Below are positions 1 through 9,172 of a stretch of DNA of 64,000 nucleotides, one piece after another; the first letter of the stretch is position 1; each line of letters opens with the position of its first letter. The notes under the pieces were generated by a model. It had not been told where the DNA came from and searched no databases. It was given only the letters and a program-made list of their open reading frames with translations. The DNA lies in the NCBI RefSeq assembly GCF_965215815.1, contig NZ_CBDCEO010000013.1:2170001-2234000 (forward strand). The letters are read 5' to 3'. Made by a program: the position numbers and the translations under genes. The DNA comes from Poriferisodalis sp965215815 (GTDB taxonomy: Bacteria; Actinomycetota; Acidimicrobiia; Acidimicrobiales; Poriferisodalaceae).

Positions 1-13
1 GACATGCAGTCGC

Positions 14-19
14 TACGTT
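14..19 (+). promoter_or_regulatory. Putative -10 element of a leaderless jetC transcript
   Basis: TACGTT lies 7 nt before the GTG at 27, the distance expected if transcription starts at the start codon. There is no purine-rich ribosome binding site between them. The same arrangement recurs at several other genes in the window. The -35 would lie outside the window. Confidence 0.45.
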
Positions 20-26
20 CTGCGCC

Positions 27-3000
27 GTGGGCACTGCCGCTGACGATCCACCGACGCGCTGGCGACTTGAGCGCGCCGGGATCATCAACGTCTATCAGTA
101 CGGCGACGAGGTGCTCGACTTTGCCGGCGGTCGGCTGCTGCTGCGAGGCGTGAACGGCTCGGGCAAGTCGACCGCGATGAACATGCTGCTGCCGTTCCTG
201 CTGACGGCTCGCCAGCGCAACATCGACGCTGCCCGCGATCAGAGCGGCTTGTTGGCGTCATGGATGCTCGGCGGACGCGACGACTCCCAGCCTGTGGGTT
301 ACCTGTGGATCGAGTTTCGGTGCGGCGACGCGTTCTTCGTCTGCGGCTGTGGCATCAAGGCGAACCGGGCGGCCAACAATGTCGTGACGTGGTGGTTCGC
401 AACCTCGAAGCGCCCGGGCATCGACATCGATCTCGTCGTCGACGGTGTTCCGCTGTCAGCCGAGGTGCTGCGCGACAAGCTCGACGGCGACCCGGTGTTT
501 GCCGAGCGCGATCGGCGGGAATACCGGCGCCACATTGAACAGCACCTGTTCGGCGGCGTCAGCCTGGACCAGCACATCCGGCTCCTCGACAAGGTCCGCA
601 ACCCGCGAGTCGGCGACCGGATTGATGTCGATCTGCCGCTCGATCTCGCCGATGCGCTGCCGCAGCTCTCTGAACAGGCACTCACCGACGCAGCGGCACC
701 GCTCGACGACCTCGAAGATCACCGCCGCAACGTCGCCGAACTCGAACGGACGGTGTCCGCGGTCGGCGGGCTGCTCGATCGTTACCGCTCGTACTGCGCG
801 AGCGACCTGCGCCAGCGAGCAGCGCAGGGGCGGCGCCAGCTCGACGAAGCCCAGCGCTTTCGTCGCGACGAGGCAGCTGCGCGCAAAGCCGTCGACGCCG
901 CTGAAGTCGAGGTGGTGCGGTTTGAGGCCCAGATTGCAGACGAGCAGCGCGGCACCGAGCGGCTGCGCAGCCAGATCTCGGCGATCGAGGAGTCGAGTGC
1001 CTACCAGGAAGGGCGCCAGCTCGACGGCGTGCGCGATCTCGTCACCAATCTCAGTCGGCAGCATGGTGAAGCGCAACGCAGTTTCGAGGGTGCCGAGGAA
1101 CGTGTGCGGCGCGCGGTTGAGGACCTCATCGGTGCCGTCGGCCGAAGCGAAGGCGATCTCAACAAACTGAACGGAGGACTCGCACAAGCCGAGAAGATCG
1201 CGGCCCGATGCGGCCTTGCCGAACGTCCGCCCACCGCGCTGGTCTTTGAGCGCCACCGGCTCGAAGACCTCGACATCGCCGTCCCTGAGTCGTTCGATGC
1301 CACCCCTGCCAAGCGTCGTCTTGATGCATCCGCGGCTGCGGCACAGCAGCGACGGCGTGACATCAAACAGGTCGCCGAAGCGCGCACACGGTGCGATCAG
1401 GCCGAAGGACAGTTCACCCGAGCAACCGACGCGCTTCAGGTTGCAGCCAATGCCAAGCAACGGGCCGTTGATCAGCATGCGCAGCGGCGGGCGGCGCTGG
1501 CGGCGGCCCAACGTGACTGGGCAACCCAAGTCGGGGTGTGGGCCTCGACGGCAGTGAAGTTCTGTGCGTCTGTCGGCTCGCCGTCCGATGTTGCCGCAAA
1601 GGCCTCAAGAAATGCTGAATTGCCGGGCGGCGACCAGATACCGTCAATCGCTGCTCTACGGGTGGGCCTGCTCGCCGAGTTCGACGCTGCCGTGGGGGCA
1701 CAAACGGGCACGGTCGCGCAGACCCGTCGGGCTCTTGATGACAGTCGCGACGCGGTTCGCGACCAGCAAGCTGTGCTCGACAAGCTCTTGAGTCGAGCCG
1801 AGCCTGAACCGCCTCGGCTCGACTGGCAAGTTGTCGCCGATCACTGCTTCGCGGACCTTGTCGACTTCGCGCCCGAACTGGACGCTCCCGAACGCGCCAG
1901 CGTCGAGGCAGCGCTCGAGGCGGCGGGACTGCTCGCGGCCCGGGTGGCGGCCGACGATGTGCTGGAACTTGCCAGCGGAGAACTTGTCGTCGTTGCAGCC
2001 TCGCCTGTCGCACGCCCCCTGCGCCGCTTGCTGCGCCCGGCGGTTCCAGCAGCGCTCGCCGGGTCGATTGACGAAAGCGTTGTTGCGCGTCTGCTCGACT
2101 CGATCAGCTGCGATGTCAATGCCGAGGGCTTCACCGTCGCGGCTTCCGACGGGTCATTCCGATCAGGTCTGCTGCGTGGTCGGCACTCCAAGGAGCGCGC
2201 AGAGCTCATCGGTGCAGCAGCACGGCGAGATGCCTTGGAACGCGAACGTGCCGCAGCGCGGCTGGAACTGGAAACGCTGCAAGCCGAGGTGCAGCGTCTG
2301 GTTGACCTGAGCGATCGGCAGCAGGAATCACTCGATGACCTCCACCGCCACCGCGCGGCACTGCCGGACACGAGCGGCATCGAACATGCGGCTGGCGCTG
2401 CGGACACAGCAGCCAGCGAATTGGCGGCCGCCGAAGCCCGTCACGGCGATGCAGCACACGACGCGGCGCAAGCCGAGCGAGCCGTCAATGATGCTGACAC
2501 TGCGCTGCGCCGAACCGCCACGACACTGTCGCTGCCGCGAGACCGTTCTGAGCTGGACAGCGTGGCTGCCGAAGTGGCCGAGTTCGACCGGCTGGTGTCA
2601 TCCTGCGTCGCCGGACTCACGACGTTGCAACGTTCTGTTCAGGAATGCGAGCGCTATGCCACACAGAGCCGCAACGACATCACTCAGCGTGACGAGGCGA
2701 GCGCTCGACTCGCGCAAACCGAGTCAGAACGAGCCCGAGAGCAAGCCCGCCTGGACATGCTCGAACGAACTGTCGGCGCGGACTACGAACGGATTCGCCA
2801 AGAGCGTGACCGGCTCGCTGCCGACCTCGAGATGCTCGAACGCCGCCTTCCCACGACACGCGGGCGCAAAGAGAGCGCTGTTGAACGCAGGGCGCAGGCT
2901 CGGGCCGCCGCTGAAAGTGCGCAACGAGCGGCATCGGGGAGCGAGCGTTCGTGTGAGACCTGCCGGGTCGAGCTCGAAGATGTGCTCAGGGTGCCGGGCT

Positions 3001-4118
3001 ACTTCGACGCACTCGTGAGCGATGAGGCGCCAGCACCGCCCGCAGCGGAGAGTGCCGGTTCAGCTGGGCTTGCGGCGTTGCTCGACGAACTCAGCCGATT
3101 CATGGCCGACGCGGACAGTGGGGACGGCGCCGACTCGGCGGTGAATGCCGACAGTGTCCGCCTGTCGCTGCAACAACGTCGCGACTCGCTCGGTGCGGGA
3201 TGGGATGCCGTCGCACTCCAGCCCGATCCTGGCAGGCCGCTCTCCGTCGAGGTCACTGGGCCGTCGGGCACTGCAACTCTGCCTGCCGCACTGCGTGTTA
3301 CGAGTGCTCAGCACCGCCAACTCGCTGGCCTGCTCGACCGCAAGCAGCAAGATGCACTGCGCGAACTTCTGCAAGGCCTGATCGCCAAGGAAATCGCAGA
3401 GAAGATGCACGGCGCGGGGCACCTGATCGAGCTCACGAACGAACGGCTCCGTTCGGTTGCCACCGCGCACCGAGTGGGTGTGCGGCTGCGATGGCGACGC
3501 TCGCCCGAGCTTGACGCCTCGACGAAGCGCATGGTCGAGCTGCTCGCCAAGCCGCCCGATCTGCGCACACCCGACGAGATCGCCGAAGTCCGCAACGCAC
3601 TGTCTCAACGGCTCGACGCAGCCCGTGCCGATGAGCCCGACGTGTCCTACCGCCAGCTCATCGCAGAGACGCTCGACTACAAGACGTGGCACGAACTCGA
3701 CGTGATGGTGACGCGCCCGGAAGCACCCGAGGGACGGCTCAGCCGCCGGACGCCGCTTTCGGAGGGCGAGAAGAAGCTCGTCACTTACTTGCCGCTGTTC
3801 GTGGCGGTGGCCGCGTCCTACGACGCGCTGGCGCAAGCAGGCGCTCAGGCGGGCGCTGGCGAAGCGGGAATCGCACGGTTTGTGCTGCTCGACGATGCCT
3901 TCGCCAAGGTCTCTGCGGACAATCACGCCGCACTGTTCGGACTGCTCGTGTCGTTGGATCTCGATTTCATCGCCACCAGCGAACGATTGTGGGGCGACCA
4001 TCGCACCGTGCCCGAGCTGTCCATCGTCGAGATCGTGCGCGACGCCGGCTTGAAGTCGATTCTGCTAGATCGCTATAGCTGGCAGGGCGACACGCTCGAA
4101 CGCGTCGTCACGTCATGA
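27..4118 (+). CDS. jetC: SMC-like ATPase of a Wadjet-type defence operon (JetC; TIGR02680 family)
   Basis: Large SbcC/SMC-like ATPase of 1363 residues. Walker A GVNGSGKST is at residues 41-49, after the family-like opening RWRLERAGIINVYQYG. A long central part rich in Arg, Glu and Ala looks like coiled coil. The ABC signature LSEGEKK lies near residue 1245 and Walker B (FVLLDDAF) near 1288, as in an SMC head closed by its two ends. In Wadjet systems this subunit forms the motor that extrudes and helps cleave circular plasmid DNA. Its stop overlaps the next gene by ATGA. The frame is open upstream to the window edge, but the family N-terminus and a -10 box 7 nt upstream favour GTG 27. It appears intact. 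The family is clear; activity here is inferred. Confidence 0.9.
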   Translation: MGTAADDPPTRWRLERAGIINVYQYGDEVLDFAGGRLLLRGVNGSGKSTAMNMLLPFLLTARQRNIDAARDQSGLLASWMLGGRDDSQPVGYLWIEFRCGDAFFVCGCGIKANRAANNVVTWWFATSKRPGIDIDLVVDGVPLSAEVLRDKLDGDPVFAERDRREYRRHIEQHLFGGVSLDQHIRLLDKVRNPRVGDRIDVDLPLDLADALPQLSEQALTDAAAPLDDLEDHRRNVAELERTVSAVGGLLDRYRSYCASDLRQRAAQGRRQLDEAQRFRRDEAAARKAVDAAEVEVVRFEAQIADEQRGTERLRSQISAIEESSAYQEGRQLDGVRDLVTNLSRQHGEAQRSFEGAEERVRRAVEDLIGAVGRSEGDLNKLNGGLAQAEKIAARCGLAERPPTALVFERHRLEDLDIAVPESFDATPAKRRLDASAAAAQQRRRDIKQVAEARTRCDQAEGQFTRATDALQVAANAKQRAVDQHAQRRAALAAAQRDWATQVGVWASTAVKFCASVGSPSDVAAKASRNAELPGGDQIPSIAALRVGLLAEFDAAVGAQTGTVAQTRRALDDSRDAVRDQQAVLDKLLSRAEPEPPRLDWQVVADHCFADLVDFAPELDAPERASVEAALEAAGLLAARVAADDVLELASGELVVVAASPVARPLRRLLRPAVPAALAGSIDESVVARLLDSISCDVNAEGFTVAASDGSFRSGLLRGRHSKERAELIGAAARRDALERERAAARLELETLQAEVQRLVDLSDRQQESLDDLHRHRAALPDTSGIEHAAGAADTAASELAAAEARHGDAAHDAAQAERAVNDADTALRRTATTLSLPRDRSELDSVAAEVAEFDRLVSSCVAGLTTLQRSVQECERYATQSRNDITQRDEASARLAQTESERAREQARLDMLERTVGADYERIRQERDRLAADLEMLERRLPTTRGRKESAVERRAQARAAAESAQRAASGSERSCETCRVELEDVLRVPGYFDALVSDEAPAPPAAESAGSAGLAALLDELSRFMADADSGDGADSAVNADSVRLSLQQRRDSLGAGWDAVALQPDPGRPLSVEVTGPSGTATLPAALRVTSAQHRQLAGLLDRKQQDALRELLQGLIAKEIAEKMHGAGHLIELTNERLRSVATAHRVGVRLRWRRSPELDASTKRMVELLAKPPDLRTPDEIAEVRNALSQRLDAARADEPDVSYRQLIAETLDYKTWHELDVMVTRPEAPEGRLSRRTPLSEGEKKLVTYLPLFVAVAASYDALAQAGAQAGAGEAGIARFVLLDDAFAKVSADNHAALFGLLVSLDLDFIATSERLWGDHRTVPELSIVEIVRDAGLKSILLDRYSWQGDTLERVVTS

Positions 4119-5728
4119 GCGAGGCTGCCGCGGGGTCAGGCGAAGTTGCGCCGGCGGTCAGCAGCGAGCCCGACGCGCAGCGCGTCCGCCAACTGTTCCG
4201 ATACCTCGGCGGCGAGGAGTGGGCTGAGTACCGCGCCATTCTCGCCGTCTTCGTGGACACCTTCTTCACCGAGTTCAGTCCCGAAGAGGTGCAAGCCCGC
4301 CTTGTGGGTGTGCATCTGAGTGCCGAGGTGGTGCGGGACCGTCTCGACAGCCTGCGGCGCTGGGGCAATCTGACGGTTTCCACCGATGCAGGCAATCCGA
4401 CGAGCTTGGAGGACTACAACCGCAGGCGCCACCGCTACCTCATCACCCGTGCAGGTCAGCAGGTCTTCGATCTCGTCGAGCGCATGCTTGCAAGCATCGA
4501 CGAGGTTGCTGACCCCCAAGCAGGCCGGCTGAGCGATCTGAGGGGCCACCTGCAACTGCTTGCCGACCACGCTCTTGGCGGCTTTCGCGATCTCGGCCGG
4601 GACGACACAACCGCTGCGGTGCGCGCTGTGTTCGACATCCATGAGCGATTCGCCGAGGAGCTGACTGGATTCTTCAGGCAGCTCGCCCAATGGCAGAGCC
4701 GCTACGACCTGAACGCCGACGAGGTGCAATTGCTCGCAGGCGTCATCGTCGGCTACGTCAGCGAGCAGCTCGCCCAGATTGAGCGACTGCAGCGGCCGAT
4801 CTCACGCTGTTTGGAGCAGATAATGCCGCACCTCGACGCACTGCTCTCGTCGATCGACGCGGGCCTTGCGGAGCGCGTCGGCGAAGCCGGTCTCGCCGAT
4901 AAGTTCTCGGCCCGTCGCCTTCGCGGTTCGGAACGCGACGACTGGTACTTGCTGAGCCGCTGGTTCAGCGATGCACCAGCGCGTCCATCTCGCCTGAGCC
5001 AGCTCACCGACCAAGCCCTGGCGGCGGTGCGAACCCTGACCTCCAACCTCAGCCGGCTCTCGCGCCTGGGCACAGCGACGACATCGCGACGCGCCGACTT
5101 CCTGCGACTGGCGGCGTTCTTCGAAGCGGCGACGACACCGCATGAGGCTCACGATGTGGCTTCTGCGGCGCTAGGGCTCGGGTCGTGCCGTCACGCCGGA
5201 ACGCTTGCCGCTGACGCCGACGATCCCGCACCCACCACCACACCGTGGGCGAGCGCCCCACGGGCGCAGGTGCCGATCTCGCTGCGCGAACGAGGCGAAC
5301 GGACTCAGCGGGGCAACACGACGCCGATGCGCGACCGCAGCAGCGAGCATCGGATCATTCGGGAGCGACTCGACCGAGAGCGCGTCGAGCGGAATGCGAC
5401 GGCACGCGAGTTGTTGTCCAAGGCCGATGCCGCGGGCCGGATCGACGGGGTATCGCTGTCGACTGCTGCTTTCAGTTTGCTCCGGGAACTCATCGGCCTG
5501 TGCGGGCACCAAACGGCCGGCAGCACCGGCGCCCGAGTGGCGGAATCCGCAGGCGTTTGCTGCGAATTGCGGCGCGACGAGCATGCGCAGACGACGGTCA
5601 GTTGCCCCGAAGGACGGCTCTGGCTGCATGGCTTGACGATCTCGGTCGCGGACACCGCCGGTGGGCGGCGAGTGTCCGAGCCGGCGCTGGTGGCGACAGC
5701 GGCCGAGCCGACGGAGACGGCGGCATGA
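4115..5728 (+). CDS. jetA: Wadjet kleisin-like subunit JetA (DUF2397 / TIGR02677 family)
   Basis: Protein of 537 residues. The N-terminal third (FRYLGGEEWAEYRAILAVF, then an RRWGNL motif and a YNRRRHRYLIT stretch) matches what I know of TIGR02677/DUF2397, with a winged-helix-like start and long helices after it. In Wadjet complexes the A subunit is the kleisin-like bridge between the SMC-like heads and the B subunit. It starts inside the jetC stop (ATGA at 4115-4118) and ends inside the jetB start (ATGA at 5725-5728), so translation is probably coupled. The last 180 residues are rich in Arg and Ala and look partly disordered. No catalytic residues are expected. Confidence 0.85.
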   Translation: MSEAAAGSGEVAPAVSSEPDAQRVRQLFRYLGGEEWAEYRAILAVFVDTFFTEFSPEEVQARLVGVHLSAEVVRDRLDSLRRWGNLTVSTDAGNPTSLEDYNRRRHRYLITRAGQQVFDLVERMLASIDEVADPQAGRLSDLRGHLQLLADHALGGFRDLGRDDTTAAVRAVFDIHERFAEELTGFFRQLAQWQSRYDLNADEVQLLAGVIVGYVSEQLAQIERLQRPISRCLEQIMPHLDALLSSIDAGLAERVGEAGLADKFSARRLRGSERDDWYLLSRWFSDAPARPSRLSQLTDQALAAVRTLTSNLSRLSRLGTATTSRRADFLRLAAFFEAATTPHEAHDVASAALGLGSCRHAGTLAADADDPAPTTTPWASAPRAQVPISLRERGERTQRGNTTPMRDRSSEHRIIRERLDRERVERNATARELLSKADAAGRIDGVSLSTAAFSLLRELIGLCGHQTAGSTGARVAESAGVCCELRRDEHAQTTVSCPEGRLWLHGLTISVADTAGGRRVSEPALVATAAEPTETAA

Positions 5729-6843
5729 GGCACTCCTCCGATGCCGACGAGCTCGCAGCGGACCTCCGCGAGGCAGCGCGGTGCCTGGTTGTGCGTCCGC
5801 TGATTGCGGCCGAACACCTCCCGGATGAGTTCGCTCTGATACGGCGTCACCGCCAACAACTCGATCAGTGGTTCACTCAGCGCTTCGGTTACCGGCTGCA
5901 GGTGACTGCGGACACCGCCCGACTGTCCAAGACGACCGCAACAGTGCGACGTCGCCCGCTCCGCACAGCAACTGCGCAACGACGTCCCTTCGGTATTTCG
6001 GAGTACCTGATGCTGGCGCTTGTTCTGGCAGCAGTGGTGTCAGGTCCCAGCGTGATCAGCTTGCGCGATCTGGTGCAAGAGCTTCAGGGCGCTGCCTCAG
6101 AGGCGGGTGTGACTATCGGGAGCGAGCCGTCGGACCGGCGGGCACTCGTGACGGCGTTGCGCTGGATGATCGCCCACGGTCTTGCGACCGAGCTTCATGA
6201 ACGCATCGACGAGTACGCACATGACGCCGAGGCCGACGCGGTGCTGGCGATTCGGCCCGACCGGGTGGCGATGCTGCCGCTGCCGGTCTTGGCTCGCGCC
6301 CAGACCGCCGAGCAGCTCTTCGAGCGTTCCGACAGCCGCAATTCGGCCCGGGCCTGGATGCGTGCCCGGATTCTTGAGGAACCCGTCGTGTACCGCGGCG
6401 ACTTCGATGCCGACGAGTGGACTGAGTTGCGGCGACGCCTCAGTGAGGAGTCCGGCTTCTTCGACGAGATGTTCGGGCTGCACATCGAGGCTCGTGCCGA
6501 GGGTGTCATGGCCGTCGATCCCGTCGGCGAGCTCACCGATGTGCGGTTCCCGCTGACCGGCACTGTCGGCCACACGGCGTTGCTGCTCGCCGACCGGCTG
6601 TCACAGCGCGGCGACGTGCCGGTGGGCCGTGACGTCGTGGTCGGGATCGTCGCGGATCTGGCCGCCGAGCATCGTTCGTACTGGTCCCAGCTCGCCGACA
6701 GTCCCGAGCGACTGGCCGGCGAAGCCCTCGAATTGCTCGCCGACCACCGGCTCGTCGATCTGGTCGGCGACGAGATCGTCGTGCTGCCCGCAGCGGCGCG
6801 GTACGTCCTCGACGTCTCGCATGAAGAGGTATCGATGCTGTGA
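5725..6843 (+). CDS. jetB: Wadjet KITE-like subunit JetB (DUF2398 / TIGR02678 family)
   Basis: The reading frame is open far upstream inside jetA, but the real start is the ATG at 5725, which overlaps the jetA stop. This gives a 372-residue protein opening MRHSSDADELAADLREAARC. Features recalled for TIGR02678/DUF2398 are present: an N-terminal helix with VVRPLI, then RRHRQQLDQWF and an ISEYLMLALVLAAV segment, then tandem winged-helix-like repeats. In Wadjet this protein is the KITE-like partner of the kleisin. It ends in a GTGA overlap with jetD. The longer upstream frame is a shadow of jetA. Confidence 0.85.
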   Translation: MRHSSDADELAADLREAARCLVVRPLIAAEHLPDEFALIRRHRQQLDQWFTQRFGYRLQVTADTARLSKTTATVRRRPLRTATAQRRPFGISEYLMLALVLAAVVSGPSVISLRDLVQELQGAASEAGVTIGSEPSDRRALVTALRWMIAHGLATELHERIDEYAHDAEADAVLAIRPDRVAMLPLPVLARAQTAEQLFERSDSRNSARAWMRARILEEPVVYRGDFDADEWTELRRRLSEESGFFDEMFGLHIEARAEGVMAVDPVGELTDVRFPLTGTVGHTALLLADRLSQRGDVPVGRDVVVGIVADLAAEHRSYWSQLADSPERLAGEALELLADHRLVDLVGDEIVVLPAAARYVLDVSHEEVSML

Positions 6844-8183
6844 GCGAACCTCCCGTTCCGGAGTCTGATGACCCTGAGGGTTCGCAGGCAGTGGCGGCTG
6901 GCGTCGAAGCCGTGAGTCATCGGTCGGTTCCGGCGTCCTTGGCCGATCCCGGCCTCGCTACGTTGTGGGGAGCGGTTCGACAACGGCATGACCGCTGCGA
7001 CGGGGCCATGCCCGGCACGATCCGGATGCCCGTCATTGAGCCGCGCTGCGAGCCGGCAGTGGCTGCGCTCATCGGCCGCTCGCCGACATCGCGGCTCGAT
7101 GTTTCCGAACTCGAAGCAGGCTTGGTTCGACTGGGACTCGGTCATGACCTTGACTCGGCGTTGACACTCCTCGGCTGCCCGCCTGATCCTGCCAAGCGCA
7201 AACGGAGCGAAGCCCGGGCGCGGGCGCGACAGGCTCGACAAGCATTGGAATCGGCACTGGAGAGATGGCCAGAGACGTGGGCCGCTCACTGGGGCCAAGA
7301 CATGCTCAGGTCCGGGTTGCTCAGCGGCCTCGACGGGGGCGAGGTCGCAGCTCTGCTGGGAAATGTGCGCCGGCTCATCGACGCTCGCGCTGATCCGCTG
7401 GCGCGGACTGCCTCGCGCACGGAGTTGGCGGCACAGCTGTTCGGCTCGGCTCACTCGCTCGACAGGCAGACGAAGCTCGCTGCGGCTGCTGAGCGAGCGC
7501 TGAGACATGTGGTCGGGCTCAGCGAAAGCGCTGTCGAAGGCCGAGCACTGTGGGAGGCGGCAGGAATAGCCGCGGACTCGGTCTCCGCTCCGGCGCTCAC
7601 ATGGGGCTTGAGACCGCTCGGTGCGTCGCCGCTGGCGTCAATGCTCGGTTGCGCCGCCGATGCCGGCCTGCCCATGCACGTGAGCTTGCGGGCACTGCGC
7701 CAGCATCAGGTCGAGGTTGCGCCGGGCACGCCAATCCTGGTCGTGGAGAACCCGAGCGTCGTCGAGAGCGCCGCCGACGCGTCTGCCGTCTTCGGCCTCG
7801 TGTGCACCAACGGCAACCCGACATCCACGGTGACCGAACTCATCGACCAGCTTGCTGCGAGCGGCGCTGATCTGCGCTATCACGGCGACTTCGACGCAGC
7901 AGGCATCGCCATCTGCTGGCGCATGCGCGACCGCGGGTGCACGCCGTGGATGATGTCGGCCGCCGATTACCGCCATGCCGTGCAACGCGCCGCAGCACAG
8001 GGCGTTCCGTTGCCACACGACAGCGCGGCCGCCGGGCCAACACCGTGGGACCCCACGCTCGAGGCTGAATTCGACGGAGGCCGTCGCATCGTGCATGAGG
8101 AGTTTGTGGCCGCGGAATTCCTGCGCGAATTCGGCAGGTATGCGGCCGCAAGGCTCGGCCGGCAGTCGAATGAAATTCGCTGA
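6840..8183 (+). CDS. jetD: Wadjet Toprim nuclease subunit JetD (DUF2399 / TIGR02679 family)
   Basis: Protein of 447 residues starting at a GTG that overlaps the jetB stop. The C-terminal half carries the DUF2399 Toprim-like signatures: ILVVENPSVVE (metal-binding Glu, about residues 300-310) and YHGDFDAAGIAI (Asp pair, about 345-356). JetD is the subunit that cleaves the plasmid DNA in Wadjet complexes; these acidic residues are the expected metal ligands and all look present, so nuclease function is probably kept. It is the last gene of the four-gene unit. About 110 nt follow before the VapBC promoter. The C-A-B-D order differs from the A-B-C-D order I associate with these operons. Confidence 0.87.
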   Translation: MSEPPVPESDDPEGSQAVAAGVEAVSHRSVPASLADPGLATLWGAVRQRHDRCDGAMPGTIRMPVIEPRCEPAVAALIGRSPTSRLDVSELEAGLVRLGLGHDLDSALTLLGCPPDPAKRKRSEARARARQARQALESALERWPETWAAHWGQDMLRSGLLSGLDGGEVAALLGNVRRLIDARADPLARTASRTELAAQLFGSAHSLDRQTKLAAAAERALRHVVGLSESAVEGRALWEAAGIAADSVSAPALTWGLRPLGASPLASMLGCAADAGLPMHVSLRALRQHQVEVAPGTPILVVENPSVVESAADASAVFGLVCTNGNPTSTVTELIDQLAASGADLRYHGDFDAAGIAICWRMRDRGCTPWMMSAADYRHAVQRAAAQGVPLPHDSAAAGPTPWDPTLEAEFDGGRRIVHEEFVAAEFLREFGRYAAARLGRQSNEIR

Positions 8184-8291
8184 GGGATCGTGCCGGATTC
8201 CCCACGGCCGGTGAACGCTCGGCCGCAGTCGGTTGATGTCGTGTTCGAGCCTGCGAAAGGAGTCCAGAGTCCGTAGAGCTGAATCGGTGAC

Positions 8292-8309
8292 GTGTGTATA
8301 ATAACACAC
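8292..8309 (+). promoter_or_regulatory. Palindromic operator overlapping a perfect -10 box of vapBC
   Basis: GTGTGT and ACACAC form a perfect 6-bp inverted repeat separated by ATAATA. A consensus -10 TATAAT (8297-8302) sits in the middle, ending 7 nt before the vapB ATG. The palindrome is a natural autoregulatory site for a ribbon-helix-helix antitoxin, and the mRNA would be leaderless. No clear -35 is visible. Confidence 0.6.
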
Positions 8310-8549
8310 ATGCGTTTACACATACAGCTCGAGGACGAAATCGTCGCTGATATCGACCGGCGGGCTGGCCCAAGGCGCCGCAGCGCATTCATTACCGCGC
8401 TCATCCGGCGAGGGCTTGACGATGAGCACCGCTGGGACGAGATCGAGGCATCGTTGGGCTCGATCTCTGACTCGGGGCACGAGTGGGACGACGGTCCCGC
8501 CGCATGGGTGCGCGCCCAGCGGCATCGCGATGCGCGACGGTCTGGCTGA
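8310..8549 (+). CDS. vapB: VapB-type ribbon-helix-helix antitoxin
   Basis: Protein of 79 residues starting MRLHIQLEDEIVADIDRR, a typical ribbon-helix-helix beta strand and helix, followed by RRSAFITALIRRGLDDE and an acidic, Trp-containing tail (EWDDGPAAW) suited to plugging a PIN active site. A GTG at 8292 is in frame but lies inside the operator; the ATG at 8310 fits both the family start and the -10 spacing, so I chose it. The protein is expected to neutralise VapC and repress its own promoter together with it. The stop is 2 nt before the toxin start, so the two genes form a translationally linked pair. Confidence 0.8.
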   Translation: MRLHIQLEDEIVADIDRRAGPRRRSAFITALIRRGLDDEHRWDEIEASLGSISDSGHEWDDGPAAWVRAQRHRDARRSG

Positions 8550-8551
8550 GC

Positions 8552-8941
8552 GTGTCCCGCCTGCTGTTGGACTCGACAGTCCTGATCGACGCTCTGCGAG
8601 GCCGCCCCGCCGCTGAGCGCCTCCGAGGCCTTCGGCGAGTCGGCGTGGAGCCGTGGGTGTCTGCGGTATCGGTAGAGGAGATCTGGCGTGGTCTCCAGCC
8701 TGAGGAGGAGCCGCTGGCACGCCGTCTAGTCGGAGCGCTGCGCTTGGCATCGTTGGGCGCCGCCGAAGGCCAGCGGGCCGGTCGGTGGCGCCGCGAGTTC
8801 GCGTCACGTGGGATCACGCTGCACCAGGCCGATTGCCTCATCGCATCCGCAGCAGTCGGCGTTGGTGCCGCACTCGCCACAGCTAACGTCTCGGACTTTC
8901 CGATGCCCGAACTCGAAGTTCAGCACTGGGAGGCCAGCTAG
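8552..8941 (+). CDS. vapC: VapC-type PIN-domain ribonuclease toxin
   Basis: Protein of 129 residues. The PIN acidic residues are in place: LLLDSTVLIDAL near the N-terminus (first Asp at residue 7), Glu in SVEEIWRG (about 43), Asp in ADCLIAS (about 93) and TANVSDF (about 111-115). VapC toxins are Mg-dependent RNases that usually cut tRNA or rRNA. The frame continues upstream, but GTG 8552, directly after the vapB stop, is the start that gives the conserved RLLLDS opening. No internal stop is seen, so unlike the HigB and HicA toxins nearby this one seems functional. RNA target unknown. Confidence 0.85.
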   Translation: MSRLLLDSTVLIDALRGRPAAERLRGLRRVGVEPWVSAVSVEEIWRGLQPEEEPLARRLVGALRLASLGAAEGQRAGRWRREFASRGITLHQADCLIASAAVGVGAALATANVSDFPMPELEVQHWEAS

Positions 8942-9172
8942 CAGGGTGCAAGAAGCAGTCTGTCTTGAGCAGCTCACAAGACTGTTGATCAGCGGCTTTG
9001 TACCGGCAGAAGCGCGTATCAGGCACCGCTTCAACAGCCGGCTGGTGCCGTGTTAAGCAAGATTCGCGTACGTGGTGAATCGGCGTGCTCTCGATGCTCA
9101 GCCATCATGTCGAAGTGCTGGGAGCCGTTTCCGCGCAAGCGCAGCGCAGCGGTGAGACGGTGCAGTCGCTCG
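8942..9172. other. Non-coding stretch after vapC
   Basis: I find no convincing gene, hairpin or repeat here. Short frames exist on both strands, but their composition looks random. Confidence 0.4.

Noticed and set aside
5245..5724. Long open extension upstream of jetB
   Set aside because: It overlaps jetA out of frame and has no DUF2398 similarity; ATG 5725 at the ATGA overlap is the family-like start.
8292..8309. GTG at 8292 as vapB start
   Set aside because: It lies within the palindrome and upstream of the likely transcription start; the ribbon-helix-helix strand begins at ATG 8310.
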